From the NCBI GenBank assembly GCA_032717465.1, contig CM064670.1:11398083-11462082 (forward strand): 64,000 nt of DNA, given 5' to 3'. The DNA is from Coenobita brevimanus (Eukaryota > Arthropoda > Malacostraca > Decapoda > Coenobitidae). The notes under the pieces are model-generated. The model saw only the letters and a program-made list of their open reading frames with translations, did not search any database and was not told the origin of the DNA. Of this stretch, positions 1 to 11,524 are shown one piece after another (the first letter of the stretch is position 1; every line of letters starts with the position of its first letter). A program made the position numbers and the translations under genes.

Positions 1-950
1 ATAATAATGCTATAAGAACAATGAAAAAAACATAATCTTGTTAAAGGGGAGTAATTAGATGACAATACATGGCTTCATTAAGGAGAGTGCGAGGAAGAGG
101 TCGTTTCCCTTTCCCTTTACTGCAAGATGAATTTTCGTAACTGAATGTAATCGTCCCCGGAATAGAAGAATTAATGTAAAGGTTTACGTATTGAAGGACT
201 TAATGGCGCTGAGGGAATTATTACACAAAAATAAAACACTTTCTTAAGGAGAGTGTGTGGAAGCGCAATAGGTAATCCCTTCAATACAAGAGGCTGTGTC
301 TACAGCTGAGTAATACAGTATAGAGGTAACAAGACTGAAATACAAAAAGACGTTCTTGAATTATATATCTCCTTGAATTAATGGATATATTTCTTATTAT
401 TTATTTTATTTATTGTATTTGTCACTGATTGCTTTATTCAGCTCAGCAAAGAATTTCGAACTGAAGAGATTAGACATCGTCATCATCAATCCATTCCATT
501 TCAGCAAGCTCTCCTAAAACCGAGTAAGATCGTCCAGGAACAGCAAATATACATCATTATAGTGAAGGAGTAAAGGGTTAAGATGATGTCGGTAATGAAG
601 CAAATAGAGAGAGAGACACACACACACATAAAGGGTAATGCAAAGGAGAGTAGTACCTGTCATTTCGCCTCAGGCGATTTTCTAAGCCAGGAAAGGACCT
701 CTTGTGGTGAATGGAAGAAAAATAGTCTCCACGAACCTCTTCACTCCTGTCATATATCCATTCCGCTCACGTTAACCCAGAACAATTTTCCCTTCAGGGT
801 AGATTGGAACATCTGGTGAGGGAGGTAGAAACTGTCTTCATGAACCATCCTCTCTGTAGAGATGGAATTTGTTTTAATCTTGCCACTTCAGACGATTTTG
901 CTTCTGCCTGGGAAGAAATTCTGGAAGTGAGTTAAAGTAAACCAAATAGT
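1..950. other. No recognisable gene
   Basis: AT-rich anonymous sequence. The open frames here are short and show no domain, splice-flanked exon or repeat signature that I can support. Confidence 0.5.
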
Positions 951-954
951 ATTG

Positions 955-1460
955 TGCCATACCTTTACCCTTCTCATCTCTCATCATTTCTGCCTCTTAT
1001 CCCTATCTGTTTATCACCAGTCTGCCCTCCTCCCTTCCTCTTCCATTTCCCCACCATCCATCTTCTACCCTCCTCTGCTGCCCTCGTCTCCCTATCCAAC
1101 TTCTACTTTCTTTTCTTCCTCTTTCATCTCCCTACCATCCAACTTTTCCCCACCGTCCATCTTCTACCCTGCCCTCTTCCCCTTTCATCTCCCCACCATC
1201 CTACTTCTACCCTCCCCTCTTCCCGTTTCATTCCCCCATCCATCCATCTTCTACTCTCCTCTCGTCCTCTTTAATTTCCCTACCATCCAACCTCTACGCT
1301 CCTCTCTTTACCCTTTCATCTCCCCACCATCCAACTCACCTCCCCCTCGTCTGTTATAGAAGATTTTGTACTCCCCCTTACATTCCGCGATTCATCCTAC
1401 TGCCTCCCCTTCATATCGTTCGTGCCCCACCTTATTCTTCCATCACTCAAATTCTTCTGC
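955..1460 (+). repeat. Polypyrimidine minisatellite-like tract
   Basis: The plus strand is almost entirely C/T. It repeats a degenerate block containing CCACCATCCAACTTCTACCC, spaced roughly 55-60 bp between about 1040 and 1345. The long proline/serine open frames here follow from base composition and are not genes. Confidence 0.75.
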
Positions 1461-2339
1461 CATCTTACCTTCTTAAGTTGGAAAAAATCGCTGATTTAAA
1501 GAAAAAAGAAAATTAATCTTTTTATCTGAATCAGAGTTTTATTATTCAAATCGATTTTCTCACTTAAGGCATTTTCTGGTACTAAACCTTTGCCAGTGTT
1601 GAGTGAAATCATATTTTGGTATAAATTTTGGATATTCTGTCAAAAGAGTAAGATACCATACTGGGTATTTTTTCCTCCCACTTGCTGCAGAGCGTCCATT
1701 AGGCATGAATATATATTAGAGTTCAAATAAACAAACTTACGCAATAATAATGTGAATGGGAAGTGGGAGAAGGCAAAAGCACCACAGGCCAGCACTCCTT
1801 GGTAAGGGGGAGGTTACTCCTGCTGCTGCATCACTGTGTGTCAGATATAGTACTGAAGAAAGTTACCAACTTGTCTTTTATAGTTTGTCAGATTTGGATC
1901 ATAAACATTAGACTGAATCATGTTACTGTGTATTCAAAGAAGAGTTGAGCTCAGATGTCAAAAATGAACATAATTACATTTCTCGTTATTATCAACAAAA
2001 GAGCCTTCTTTCCTGTGTTCAACTTTTGAATATTTGCCTTGTAACAGAAGGCAGTGGTTCACTGGTGCCTGACTTGATTCGGAATCAGTACCAGAAGGGT
2101 ACAGGATAAGCAAACTTGATGCATCTGTACGATTCACATTCATCATATTCTCTATTTTCTTCCTTTTTGCTGTTTTTATAAAAATATCCATTTTGTTTTA
2201 AATCATGATTTTTTTCACTCTGATTTAACTCGATTTAAATAACGTGGTGTAAATCATTTGATCTGAACTAAAATAATCCTGTTCTTCACCATCATTCTTG
2301 GGTTCGTATCAGAAATATTTTCTCCTACTATACACCCAA
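1461..2339. other. No recognisable gene
   Basis: Anonymous AT-rich sequence. I see no exon, RNA gene or repeat boundary that I can define. Confidence 0.45.
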
Positions 2340-2821
2340 TATACTGTACTTCCCCAACTTTCGAGTCTCAAACCTTAATCCCCTCCCTCTTCTCTCCCCG
2401 TCTCTCATTTATTTCTACATCCTTCCTTCCCCTTCCCACTTTTTGTGGCTTCATCTTGCCTCCCTCGCCCATCATTTCTAATGAATTTCCTTTTATCCCC
2501 TCTTTCGTGCCACCCAGCTTACCCCTCCCCCTATTCATATTTGATACCCAAAATTCTCACCCCCTCCTCCCCACTCCATAAACCTATTGAAATCATGCCA
2601 TTAAGCTCACGCCAACTCTCCCTCATTAACCGTGCTTCCAGTCCCTCCGGCCGTCCTATATCTCCGCCTGTCTCGTATCTCTTTATCAGAGGTACAGTAC
2701 CTGCCTCTTCACTTTACCAGCAGGCCTCTCACTGCCCAATCTCACATCCCCTCTTTCCCCTACAGTCTGTTATCGTACATCTCCCTCCTCCACCTTTCCT
2801 TCCCTTTTACCTTCCTCCACC

Positions 2822-2871
<50 letters not shown>

Positions 2872-2958
2872 GGATGGGGCAAAAGGTTTAAGAGTCCCCC
2901 CCAGTCACTTAAGGTGAGTGGCGTGTGTGTGTGTGTGGGTGTGTGTGTGTGTGTGTGT

Positions 2959-3008
<50 letters not shown>

Positions 3009-3830
3009 CCCGTCCCCTCCCCTCACACACCATACCCCCCCCCCGTTTAATGTACACTCATCCTCCCTTGTCCCCTCGTAACCCCCCCTCATCCTCACCC
3101 CCACCCTCTCCTCCTCTTGTTCCCCTCTCACCGTTTCTTTTTCTTACTCTCCCGTCATCCTCTCCTGTTTCTACTCCCCTACTACTTTTATTCTCCCCTC
3201 ACCCTCGCCTCCTCTTACTTTCCCCATCCTCATCCTCCTCTTAATTTCCTCTCACTGTCTCCTTCTCTTACACCACACCCTCTCCTCCTCATACTCCCTC
3301 CACCCTCTCCTCCTCTTACTTTCACCTTCCCGCTCCGTATCTTACTCTCCTCCTACATTCCCCCTCCCTCTCCTCCTCTAATACTCTCCCCTCATCCTCT
3401 CCTCCTCTTACTCCCCCAGTCCCTTCTCTCCGTCATTTTCCTTCCTTTGCTAACTTACTCTTATCTGTTCCATCATACTCCCTTCCCCCCCCCCTTTCTC
3501 TCCCCCCATCCTCCTACTTTCCTCATATACCATTCTCTCCCCTTCCCCTCCAACTCCCCCCTTTACACTGCTACTTTTTGCCTTACATGTTCCCTATTTT
3601 TATATTCCGCCACCTCCCATCCCACACACCCTGTCTCTCCCTTCCCTTTTCCTTCTCTTACCTCGCCTTCTCTCCCGTCCCCTTCACCTCCCTCTCATCC
3701 TTCTCTTTTTCTCTTTTACCCTCCTCCTTCTTCTCCCCCCCTCTCCTTTCCTTGTCCCTCCCCCGCCCATAGTCACTTACTGCTCCCTTCACCCTTCCCT
3801 CCTTTCCCGTCTCTTTCCCTTCGTCAGTCA
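2340..3830 (+). repeat. Polypyrimidine field with embedded (CT)n and (GT)n(AC)n
   Basis: About 1.5 kb of C/T-rich plus strand. A pure (CT)n run lies at 2825-2868 and a (GT)n-(AC)n palindrome at 2922-3007. From 3008 onward the sequence is a degenerate mix of CCTCTCCTCCTCTTACT-like blocks. The serine/proline/leucine open frames are composition artefacts. Confidence 0.8.
2922..3007. repeat. (GT)n-(AC)n inverted microsatellite
   Basis: A GT run meets an AC run at the centre GTGC|GCAC (2957-2964). The self-complementary arms are at least 22 bp long, so this could form a hairpin or cruciform, or alternate to Z-DNA. Confidence 0.9.
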
Positions 3831-3904
3831 GGGATAATTCAGCTTTTCAGCCCTTCAGTAAGATGGTCACTTCGATATTTTATTGTTACTATCTCTAGAT
3901 CATT

Positions 3905-4252
3905 TTTAACTCCGCCAAGGGAGTTATGTTTTTGCCAGCGCAGGTTTGTTTGTTTGTCTTTCTGTCTGTTAGCAGGATTACTCAGAAAGTTATAAACTGC
4001 TTTTGATGAAATTTTGTGGAAGAGTGGATCATGGTCCAAGGAAAAAGATTATTAAATTTGGGGGCAGACCAGGATCCGAAGTGTCCCGCACAATATCTCC
4101 AAAAGTTCTCGATGCATTTCAATGAAATTATGTCGGAAGGTTGGTCATGAAGCATGAAAGAATTTGTTAAATTATAGGGCGGATCCGGATCCGGATCCTT
4201 TTAATGGCAATGGTATTAGCGGAGGTATGCGCTCTCTGAATGCTTTCTAGTG
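3905..4252 (+). repeat. Ancient dispersed repeat, uninterrupted copy
   Basis: Starts near CTCCGCCAAGGGAGTTATG and contains a GTTTGTTTGTTTGTC stretch, a GAAGAGTGGATCATGG block and GGATCCGGATCC. It ends near GGCGGAGGTATGCGCTCTC. The same order of blocks recurs at 46556-47570, where it is split by a TTAA element. From memory, similar sequences occur in many animals; I cannot confirm the family name here. Confidence 0.6.
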
Positions 4253-4334
4253 TTTTTTGTTAGCTCAGAGGAGACGTCTGGTAGTAAAGAAGTCGGAAAA
4301 GAATCTCTTTTACTTATGTATAATGACGTTTTAT

Positions 4335-4949
4335 TGTCATAAAAGACTTTGTAGTTACTTGTAGAGAAGTTATATATATATTAGACTTGTGGACGAGCGG
4401 TTGTTATACTTGAGTAGCTTTGTAAGTAGATAATCTTCTTTCCCATTTGTCATTCAATGACAAGGAGAGATAAGGAATAGTATGGAACTATTTTTATTTG
4501 TCTTGGAAATATTAACAAGTCTCTCACACAGAGCGAAGTATAAAGTAGAGTCCCGGGAGCTATCTCCCTGTCTCGCTCTCTCTGTCTCTCTCTCAAGTTG
4601 CTAAGCCCTTCTCCTTACGACCTGTCTGTTCTATGGCTAGCTTCCTTCTGAGCTCTCTTTCCTAAATTCTGGTGTAGCAGGAGTCGTGTCACGTGTGTTC
4701 CCTGTGATTGGAAAGTTCTAGAAGCCTGTGTTTGAGTATGTGTGTATGTGTGTGTATGGTCACTAGGCGCTGTCGTGTGCCTATAAAGCATTCCTTGAGT
4801 TAAGAGTGTGTAAGCATGTTTAGCATTGCTCGATTCTTGCAGACACGGTACCTTCTCATCATCCGACTTCCTGCTTCTATCTGTCTCTCTGTCTATCTAT
4901 TTATCTATCTATCTATTATGATTTGTAATTATAATATGGAGTCCTAACA
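4335..4949 (+). repeat. 5' LTR
   Basis: TG...CA ended. It contains TATAAAG at 4782-4788 after a CGCTGTCGTGTGCC block, and ends GGAGTCCTAACA. It is preceded by TTAT. A (TCTA)n stretch near the end is shared with the 3' copy. Confidence 0.85.
4782..4788 (+). promoter_or_regulatory. LTR TATA box
   Basis: TATAAAG, conserved at the same offset in the 3' LTR (8113-8119). It gives the likely plus-strand orientation of the element. Confidence 0.5.
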
Positions 4950-5389
4950 TATGCTCGGTCACGCGAAAATGGCGTACCATCGACAGTTAATAGTCATAAT
5001 ATATTAATACATATTATATACACATTATAATGAACTTATAAGCTAATTAAGTGAAATACATAATATTGTAAAAGTAACATAATTGTATGAATATTGTATA
5101 CATATAATATTCATAGTAAATAGCAATTATCCAGTAATATTACATTTTAAACAAGTTGTATACATTTTGTGAGATGTGTATGTATAACAGACATATGCAT
5201 ATAATTGTGCAATGGTAATACTGCTAGGTTATACATTACATATTGAGTTATCACTTTAGTAATGTCTAATATTTCACCTAACTTGTATGATGATACTGGT
5301 AATACAGAATTGTGCTATAGTTGTATGACTTATAATATTGTACTAACATTGTGGTAATACATAATTGTAACATTTTATGAATTGTTGCA

Positions 5390-5900
5390 AAATATTGTGG
5401 TAATGCATAATTGTGTTGGCCTTATAATTGTAGTTACATTTTGTTAATGCAACTGTTACATAAGTGTCTTGGCCTTATAACTGTAGTTAAAGTTACATAA
5501 AAGTTACATCTTGTTAATGCAACTGTTAATTGGCAAAGTGTAACATAATGCAATCGTTTGTCGTTACATAATTGTTACATATCGTTTGTAGTTACATAAT
5601 TGTAGTTAAAGTTACATAAAAGTCACATCTTGTTAATGCAACTGTTACATAAATGGTACATATTGTTTGTAGTTACATAATTGTAGCAAGTGTAACATAA
5701 TGCAATCGTTTGTCGTTATATAATTGTTACATATCGTTTGTAGTTACATAATTGTAATAAGTGTAACATAATGCAATCGTTTGTCGTTACATAATTATAA
5801 TATGGAGTTACATAATTGTTACATATCGTTTGTAGTTACATAATTGTAGCAAGTGTAACATAATGCAATTGTTTGTCGTTACATAATTGTAATAATTGCA
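5390..5900 (+). repeat. Irregular AT-rich tandem repeats inside LTR element
   Basis: Shuffled copies of GTTACATAATTGT, TGCAATCGTTTGTCGTTA and ACATATCGTTTGTAG. Start-to-start spacings of the second motif are about 70-150 bp. Confidence 0.75.
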
Positions 5901-5952
5901 GTCCTGACATATGAATCCGGTCATCCTGCGGTCGATGATAGTGATGATGTGA

Positions 5953-6095
5953 CATGCCACTGGCTCGTGGAGACAACAATCTGCTTTTTGTTTCACTTAT
6001 AGAAGGAGTTTATGTGATGATGTGCCATGCCACTTGCTTGTGGAGACAACAATTTTTTGGTTTCACTTATAGAAGGAGTTTATGTGGTATTTTGA
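5953..6095 (+). repeat. 73-bp tandem duplication
   Basis: Two copies of a unit starting CATGCCACT and containing GTGGAGACAACAAT and TCACTTATAGAAGGAGTTTA, with starts at 5953 and 6026. They lie in the interior of the LTR element. Confidence 0.85.
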
Positions 6096-7662
6096 CATAT
6101 GTAGTAACACTTACACTTTTTTTTCATTTGTTTGTTATGTGATCTTACTCTATTTCTCTCTTTTTTCTTTCTTACTTTTTTTTTTTTTTTTTGTATGTAT
6201 TGATTTTCTATAGTTTGTTTTTCTTCGCTTGTGTACGCTTTTTCTATGTTGTTCATGGTTGCATAATTCCTGGCTAATTTCCTTGGGATACTGTTTTAAA
6301 GTTTAGTTTATATTGCACAGGTATTACTGAAAATGATATTATATAGTCCCATATTTTGTTATTTTATATAAAAAAAATATATACATTATATACAGTATTA
6401 ACTATATACACTGACTTGTTGTTCACTTGTACCTATCGTGGGTAATATGTGTGTCAGCACTGTGTGGAAATCATTGTCTTCACGATTGTGTTGAAGATGT
6501 TCACTCTTGCTAACGTCATTTGTGTTGGCCATTTTTTTTCTCTAGTTTACCTTGTAACTTAATTTATATGTTTCCACAAGGTAGCTTTAATTAATAAATG
6601 TTTAATACAGTTCTTTTAATCGCTCACTGAGTAACTGTGATGGTATATTTTCTTTACCACTTTGTAGATATAATAATGTATAGCTGTATGTATGAAACAC
6701 TTATTTTATGTAGGTATAAATGGTAACACTCGTTGGTAGTAAATAAATGCTATAATAAATGAATGAATATATACAGTGTAGAATATTTATTGTTGGTGAT
6801 TATTTAGTGTTTGAGTTATGCAGATAACTGAAGTAAGTATGTGTATTTAAGCTGTAACTATACAGCACGTTTTATATGTTTGTGCAGAAGCTTATTGTCT
6901 ATCACTGTGTATTGTATAAATGAAGTAACTATGTAACTCACTAATTTTTACCGTGGTGGGAATGGTGTTAGTGATGGTGAAGGTGGTGAGTTGACTGACG
7001 TGGCGTCTTTTCAGCAAGCACGCATGATGACGTCGACTTCCCACACTGGTAGCTGTGGTGAGTGAATGAGTAGCGATGAGTAACTTGAGTGAAGACGAGT
7101 GAGTAAGATGAGTTGTGAATATGGACTTGGTATTTGCTTCGTCGTCTTGACCTCTTCACACCTGCGTAAGCGGTGGGGGTTGGGTGGATGTAGCAGAGAG
7201 AGGAGGGTGAGGTCTGGTAGTTGTGAGTTATGAGTCGTGTCTCATTCTTCGTTTGTTTTGTTTTTCTTTGTCGATGTTTTCTCGGTCCTTTTCTCTTGTG
7301 ATTTACTCATTGTGGGATGAAGACTACCGCCAATTGTAGGTGCGTGTAGAAGATTATACAGACGACTCGTAGAGTTGTTACTTGTAGTTGATTGTAGATG
7401 GTTGTAGTTCGTTGGTTCGTCGTAGAAATTTCAAGATTGTTTGTATCAGTACTTTGTTAAACTACTTGCAAGGCGTCCTGTGACCTCTTCTACATCAGCG
7501 TGATGATCGTGGAGACGGAGGGGGCTGGATGGAGAGAATACTGTCAGGAGCTGGTTGTAAGTTGTTGGTTGTGAGAGGTATTTTTTTGTTTTCAATCTTG
7601 ATATTTTGTAGGAATTCACTGTTGATTCGTAGACGAGGTTCGTATACGTTCGCTGCTACAAA

Positions 7663-8280
7663 TGTCATAAAAAAAAAACTTTGTAACTCCTTTGTAGTGG
7701 AGTTATATATATTAGACTTGTGGACGAGCGGTTGTTATACTTGAGTAGCTTTGTAAGTAGATAATTTTCTTTCCCATTTGTCATTCAATGACAAGGAGAG
7801 GTAAGGAATAGTATGGAACTATTTTTATTTGTCTTGGAAATATTAACAAGTCTCTCACACAGAGCGAAGTATAAAGTAGAGTCCCGGGAGCTATCTCCCT
7901 GTCTCGCTCTCTCTGTCTCTCTCTCAAGTTGCTAAGCCCTTCTCCTTACGACCTGTCTGTTCTATGGCTAGCTTCCTTCTGAGCTCTCTTTCCTAAATTC
8001 TGGTGTAGCAGGAGTCGTGTCACGTGTGTTCCCTGTGATTGGAAAGTTCTAGAAGCCTGTGTTTGAGTATGTGTGTATGTGTGTGCATGGTCACTAGGCG
8101 CTGTCGTGTGCCTATAAAGCATTCCTTGAGTTAAGAGTGTGTAAGCATGTTTAGCATTGCTCGATTCTTGCAGACACAGTACCTTCTCATCATCCGACTT
8201 CCTGCTTCTATCTGTCTCTCTATCTATCTATTTATCTATCTATCTTTTATGATTTGTAATTATAATATGGAGTCCTAACA
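7663..8280 (+). repeat. 3' LTR
   Basis: Near-identical to 4335-4949 after the first 40 bp. It ends GTCCTAACA, is followed by TTAT, and has TATAAAG at 8113-8119. Confidence 0.85.
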
Positions 8281-8284
8281 TTAT

Positions 8285-8525
8285 CAATTTCCTCATTTGT
8301 CTGTCCTTCTTCACGTAACTCCACTTGGAGACAACGGAGAATGAAAGACTGGAGGAGTGTTTGTGTCAGACTGAGGAGCAAAGGAGGAAGAAGAAGATGT
8401 AGATTACATGGAAAAGATGGGTAAGAGTGGTACAGAAGAGAAGGACTGTGAACTGAAGAGAGGGCAGCTGGATGAAACGGCGGAAGTTTGTTTGTGGCCA
8501 CCTCCTCTGGAAAGAAGAAACTAGA
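8285..8525 (+). mobile_element. Decayed LINE 3' fragment (GHVERM family)
   Basis: The plus strand near 8480-8525 reads as a degraded W-x-R-R-x-F-V-C-G-H-L tail, the C-terminus of the RTE-type LINE family seen intact at 49.9 kb. The preceding purine-rich sequence matches that family's GRGRP/RW region in composition only. It starts directly after the target duplication of the LTR element. Confidence 0.5.
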
Positions 8526-8851
8526 CTTAACTTCAGCACGAGTATAATCAGCCTAAAAGCAGATGTTGTGTAGGTCTATTAAAACAGAATTGCGTATGAA
8601 TATTCAAACATTTCCCCCACCCATAGAGGCAGCCAGCAATATTCTCGCACACAAGGATATAAAAGAGACTGATATTAGTGTACATTACCCAGACACCAGA
8701 GAAGATTTGTTTTACAGGGAAATGGCTCTCAGAAAGAACAAGGCTATGACAGGAAAGGAAGAGGAGGTCATAAAACTCCCCCTTCTCATAATCCCATAGC
8801 CGTTATATGCCTGAATGACCCTTGTGCAGTGAATTGACAACAATCTAGCTA

Positions 8852-8853
<2 letters not shown>

Positions 8854-8886
<33 letters not shown>

Positions 8887-8892
8887 GCGCAC
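8854..8892 (+). repeat. (AC)n microsatellite
   Basis: Pure AC run passing into GCGCGC. Confidence 0.95.
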
Positions 8893-9129
8893 CTGGAGAT
8901 CATCGATAACCTCATAGAAAAGACGCGAAGAAAAACCACCACACTGTAAACCTACCTGCACAGAACCAGTAGCCATCCTAATTGCCTCACCGAGAAGACC
9001 TATGCCTGTTTTACGTTCTCTGAGTAGTTACAGCTCAACGACTCTCTTCACCCAGCCTGATGTGTGTAGTCAGCTGGGTTACCTACACTACGGGTATGTA
9101 CAGGTTGCGGTTTGCCAGCCTGATGGAGT

Positions 9130-9340
9130 ATATGAAGTCTACCCAAAATTATATAAAGACAAGACAAATCTACTGTTCATTCACCTTAACTTGGAGGAGA
9201 TTTTCGTCCTGTTGTGGCTTAATTCCCGTAGCTCCTTGTCAGAATAAGACAATAGCAAGGCTCAATATCCTTTCCAATGCACTTCTTCGTGATTAGCATC
9301 ACTTTCTAGTATTGATCTACTGTTATAAGTTAACGTTCAA
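9130..9340 (-). repeat. Copy of the 322-bp dispersed repeat, minus orientation
   Basis: Contains the reverse complement of the markers seen at 40.2-40.5 kb: CACTTCTTCGTGATTAGCATC, AACTTGGAGGAGATTTTCGTCC and the segment between them. Confidence 0.6.
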
Positions 9341-9384
9341 GATGGAGAGATGGCAATTATACGCCTTGTTAAAGTGAAGAGTAT

Positions 9385-9465
9385 AGCCACGGTGACGTAA
9401 TTAGGAACAAACTAATATCAAAAGCAAAAGGTCAAGGGTTCGATTCCCGGACCGACCACAAGACT
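9385..9465 (+). mobile_element. tRNA-like SINE fragment
   Basis: GGTTCGATTCC near 9438 matches the pol III B-box consensus and is followed by CGGACCGACCAC. The A-box side is poor, so this is a fragment and not a functional tRNA. Confidence 0.45.
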
Positions 9466-9473
9466 TTAGGACA

Positions 9474-9699
9474 AGGGCTCGTATTATAGTTGGTTAAGGA
9501 AGCTCTCTAACACCTTTTCCTAACCAGCTTATATTGCTTATTACACCTTACAGTACTTTCCCGTGTTACCTAAATTATTCTAATATTGCCATACTCTATC
9601 CACATAACGTCAAAAAGGCTATTAGCCAGTCGTATCCAAAAATAAATCGCTAAGGAAAAGGTGCTAGGGAGTTTCCTTACCTGACGGGAATATGGGCTC
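9474..9699. mobile_element. Foldback MITE copy 1
   Basis: About 226 bp. The left end, GGGCTCGTATT...GGTTAAGGAAGCTC and CACCTTTTCCTAA, is mirrored at the right end by GGAAAAGGTGCTAGGGAG, TTTCCTTACC and ATATGGGCTC. The interior shares CCATACTC and AAAAAGGCTATTAG with copy 3. No coding sequence. Confidence 0.75.
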
Positions 9700-9840
9700 A
9701 TCACCCCAGACTGCACCGGGAACTGAAACAGGAACCTGGACGTGCACAGTGACGGTTGCGTGTGGTAGGCAAGGTTTTTTGAGCGTATTCCTTGTCAGTT
9801 GTGCTGTGCTGGTGACTGATCAACAAAGCTATGGTCATTT

Positions 9841-10065
9841 GGGCTCGTATTTCGTATTCTCGTCGGTTAAGAAAGCTCCCAACACCTCTTCCTAAGCGAT
9901 TTATTTAAAATATGGGTAGTTAATATCTTTTTGTACGTTATTTATGCATAGTATGGCGATCTGTGTATGTAACACAAATGAGGATAGTGAGGTGTGATAA
10001 ACGAAATAAATCACTTTGGAAAAGGCGTTAGTGACCTTCCTCAACCGAAGAAAATACAAACCTGG
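9841..10065. mobile_element. Foldback MITE copy 2
   Basis: Left end CGTCGGTTAAGAAAGCTCCC and CCTAAGCGATTTATTT. Right end AAATAAATCACTTTGG, AAAAGGCGTTAGTGACC and CTCAACCG. Same family as 9474-9699. Confidence 0.65.
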
Positions 10066-10309
10066 GTGTCATTGTGTTTTAATTTCTTCACTACAATGGC
10101 GTGGTACTGGAGAGGGATGCCTTCATGTGGTGGCATCGATATCAAATTTGACGGTTCAACTGTCTGGTTATACAAACGTCCCTCAACTGCTTCACTATCC
10201 CCCGAAAGGAGGATGGTGGACTGCAAGCCAAGAGCAAGCTCAGCCTACAGGTCACCGGGTTAACATTTCAGATGAGCCTGAGGCCACAACCAAAACAACA
10301 GCAACAGTA

Positions 10310-10360
10310 ACAACAACAACAACAACAACAACAACAACTACTACTACTACTACTACTACT
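10310..10360 (+). repeat. (CAA)n(CTA)n microsatellite
   Basis: CAA repeats pass into CTA repeats at about 10337. Confidence 0.9.
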
Positions 10361-10479
10361 GCTATTACTTCTACTTCCAGTACTACTTCTGCTTCTATGT
10401 ACTACTACTACTATTACTATTGTCACCACCAGAACCACTACAATGAAGTATTTTCGCCTTTCTTAAGCTACCACCCCCA

Positions 10480-10482
<3 letters not shown>

Positions 10483-10513
<31 letters not shown>

Positions 10514-10521
10514 CTCTCTCC

Positions 10522-10553
<32 letters not shown>

Positions 10554-10565
10554 TTCTCTCTCTCT
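10483..10565 (+). repeat. (AC)n, (CTGT)n and (CT)n compound microsatellite
   Basis: AC run at 10483-10512, CTGT run at about 10522-10547, then a CT-rich end. Confidence 0.9.
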
Positions 10566-10824
10566 TAGGAAAAGCGTCCAGTAGTGAAGGTTTTAATATA
10601 GGTCATTATCTTCTCCCGGTAGTGAAGTTATTAATACAGGTCATTATCTAGCCTCTCCTCCAGTCTCATTATAGTGATCTCGAGATAACGTGGATGAAAA
10701 ATATATAATCATCATCGTATTCAGTGTTTATTAAGATTATTATATTGTCTTTCATGCATGTGTATTGTAGTCAGTCTGAGGCTTTTAGTTTGCCTTAACC
10801 ATTAAGCCTCTGAAATCCTGGCCT

Positions 10825-10890
10825 CGAATTGTCATTTAAGGAAGCTCCCTAACACCTCTTCCTTAGCGATTTATTTTTGGATTTGGGTGA
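10825..10890 (+). mobile_element. Solo end of foldback MITE family
   Basis: AAGGAAGCTCCCTAACACC followed by TCTTCCTTAGCGATTTATTT matches the left end of the 9474 element. I find no partner end nearby. Confidence 0.55.
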
Positions 10891-11157
10891 TTGATATAAT
10901 TTTGTATGTTATTAATGCTTTATGATTTGATATATTACAGACATGGAACATTGTAAGTTACGTAGAAAGAAATTTTTCTTTCTTTCTTCAAAACGCGCAT
11001 TGAATTATTTATGTATTTTAGAGACGATGTTGCACGATACGTTTACCAATCCCAGACTCCGGTGATTCATTCTTTGTTAAATAAAATAGTTTATCGTTGG
11101 CAGAAGGGGAATGCTTGAGGTGTCCCGAGATTGAGAGGGTTCATGATGCCTGTATTG

Positions 11158-11230
11158 ACGCTCAGACCCGTATTCTAGTCTGTTAAGGATGCTCCTTAGC
11201 ACATTTTCCTTAGTGATTTATTTTCCTGAC
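11158..11230 (+). mobile_element. Solo end of foldback MITE family
   Basis: CCGTATTCTAGTCTGTTAAGG, GCTCCTTAGCAC and TTTCCTTAGTGATTTATTTT. Left-end type only. Confidence 0.55.
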
Positions 11231-11319
11231 TCCCTATTAATATTTTTTTCTTCTCAAATTTTCTTCAGGAGGACATAGGCTGCATGAGCAACAAACAAAA
11301 CTACAATAACCGCTCAAAT

Positions 11320-11500
11320 ACAGAAATAAATTTCCTTCTTTTTGCAGTTTATTTCACATAGCTCAGTGGCAGAAAAAAACAATCCTACGGCTCTACAACC
11401 TTTCCACAGCACCCCTTCGAGATCAGCACCATATTCTAGTGCCATATCTCTTCTTACACCTAAGTGTGTGAAGGGATGGTAATTTTAGGTCAAGTTAAAG
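11320..11500 (-). repeat. Partial copy of the 322-bp dispersed repeat
   Basis: CACAGCACCCCTTCGAGATC, AGCACCATATTCTAGTGCCA and GGTCAAGTTAAAGTGAACAG correspond to markers of the 40.2-kb unit. Orientation is judged from the first two. Confidence 0.45.
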
Positions 11501-11524
11501 TGAACAGAGGAGACTGTAGCTCCA

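Larger units (their letters stand above)
4335..8280 (+). mobile_element. Complete non-autonomous LTR retrotransposon (LARD/TRIM-like)
   Basis: Two direct repeats of about 615 bp (4335-4949 and 7663-8280) both begin TGTCATAAAA and end GTCCTAACA. They are flanked by the 4-bp duplication TTAT (4331-4334 and 8281-8284). The roughly 2.7-kb interior has no gag, protease, reverse transcriptase or integrase frame. It is AT-rich and full of short repeats. A TATA box in the repeats places transcription on the plus strand. The repeats differ at only a few sites over most of their length, though the first 40 bp differ more, so insertion was fairly recent. Mobilisation would need proteins from an autonomous partner. 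A 4-bp duplication fits many Gypsy-type elements, but the class is inference. I could not assign a primer binding site or polypurine tract with confidence. Confidence 0.85.

Noticed and set aside
3117..3995. 292-codon plus-strand open frame
   Set aside because: Same reason: C/T-rich DNA with overlapping open frames.
9427..9465. Functional tRNA gene
   Set aside because: Only a B-box-like half is present. No acceptor stem or anticodon arm can be formed.
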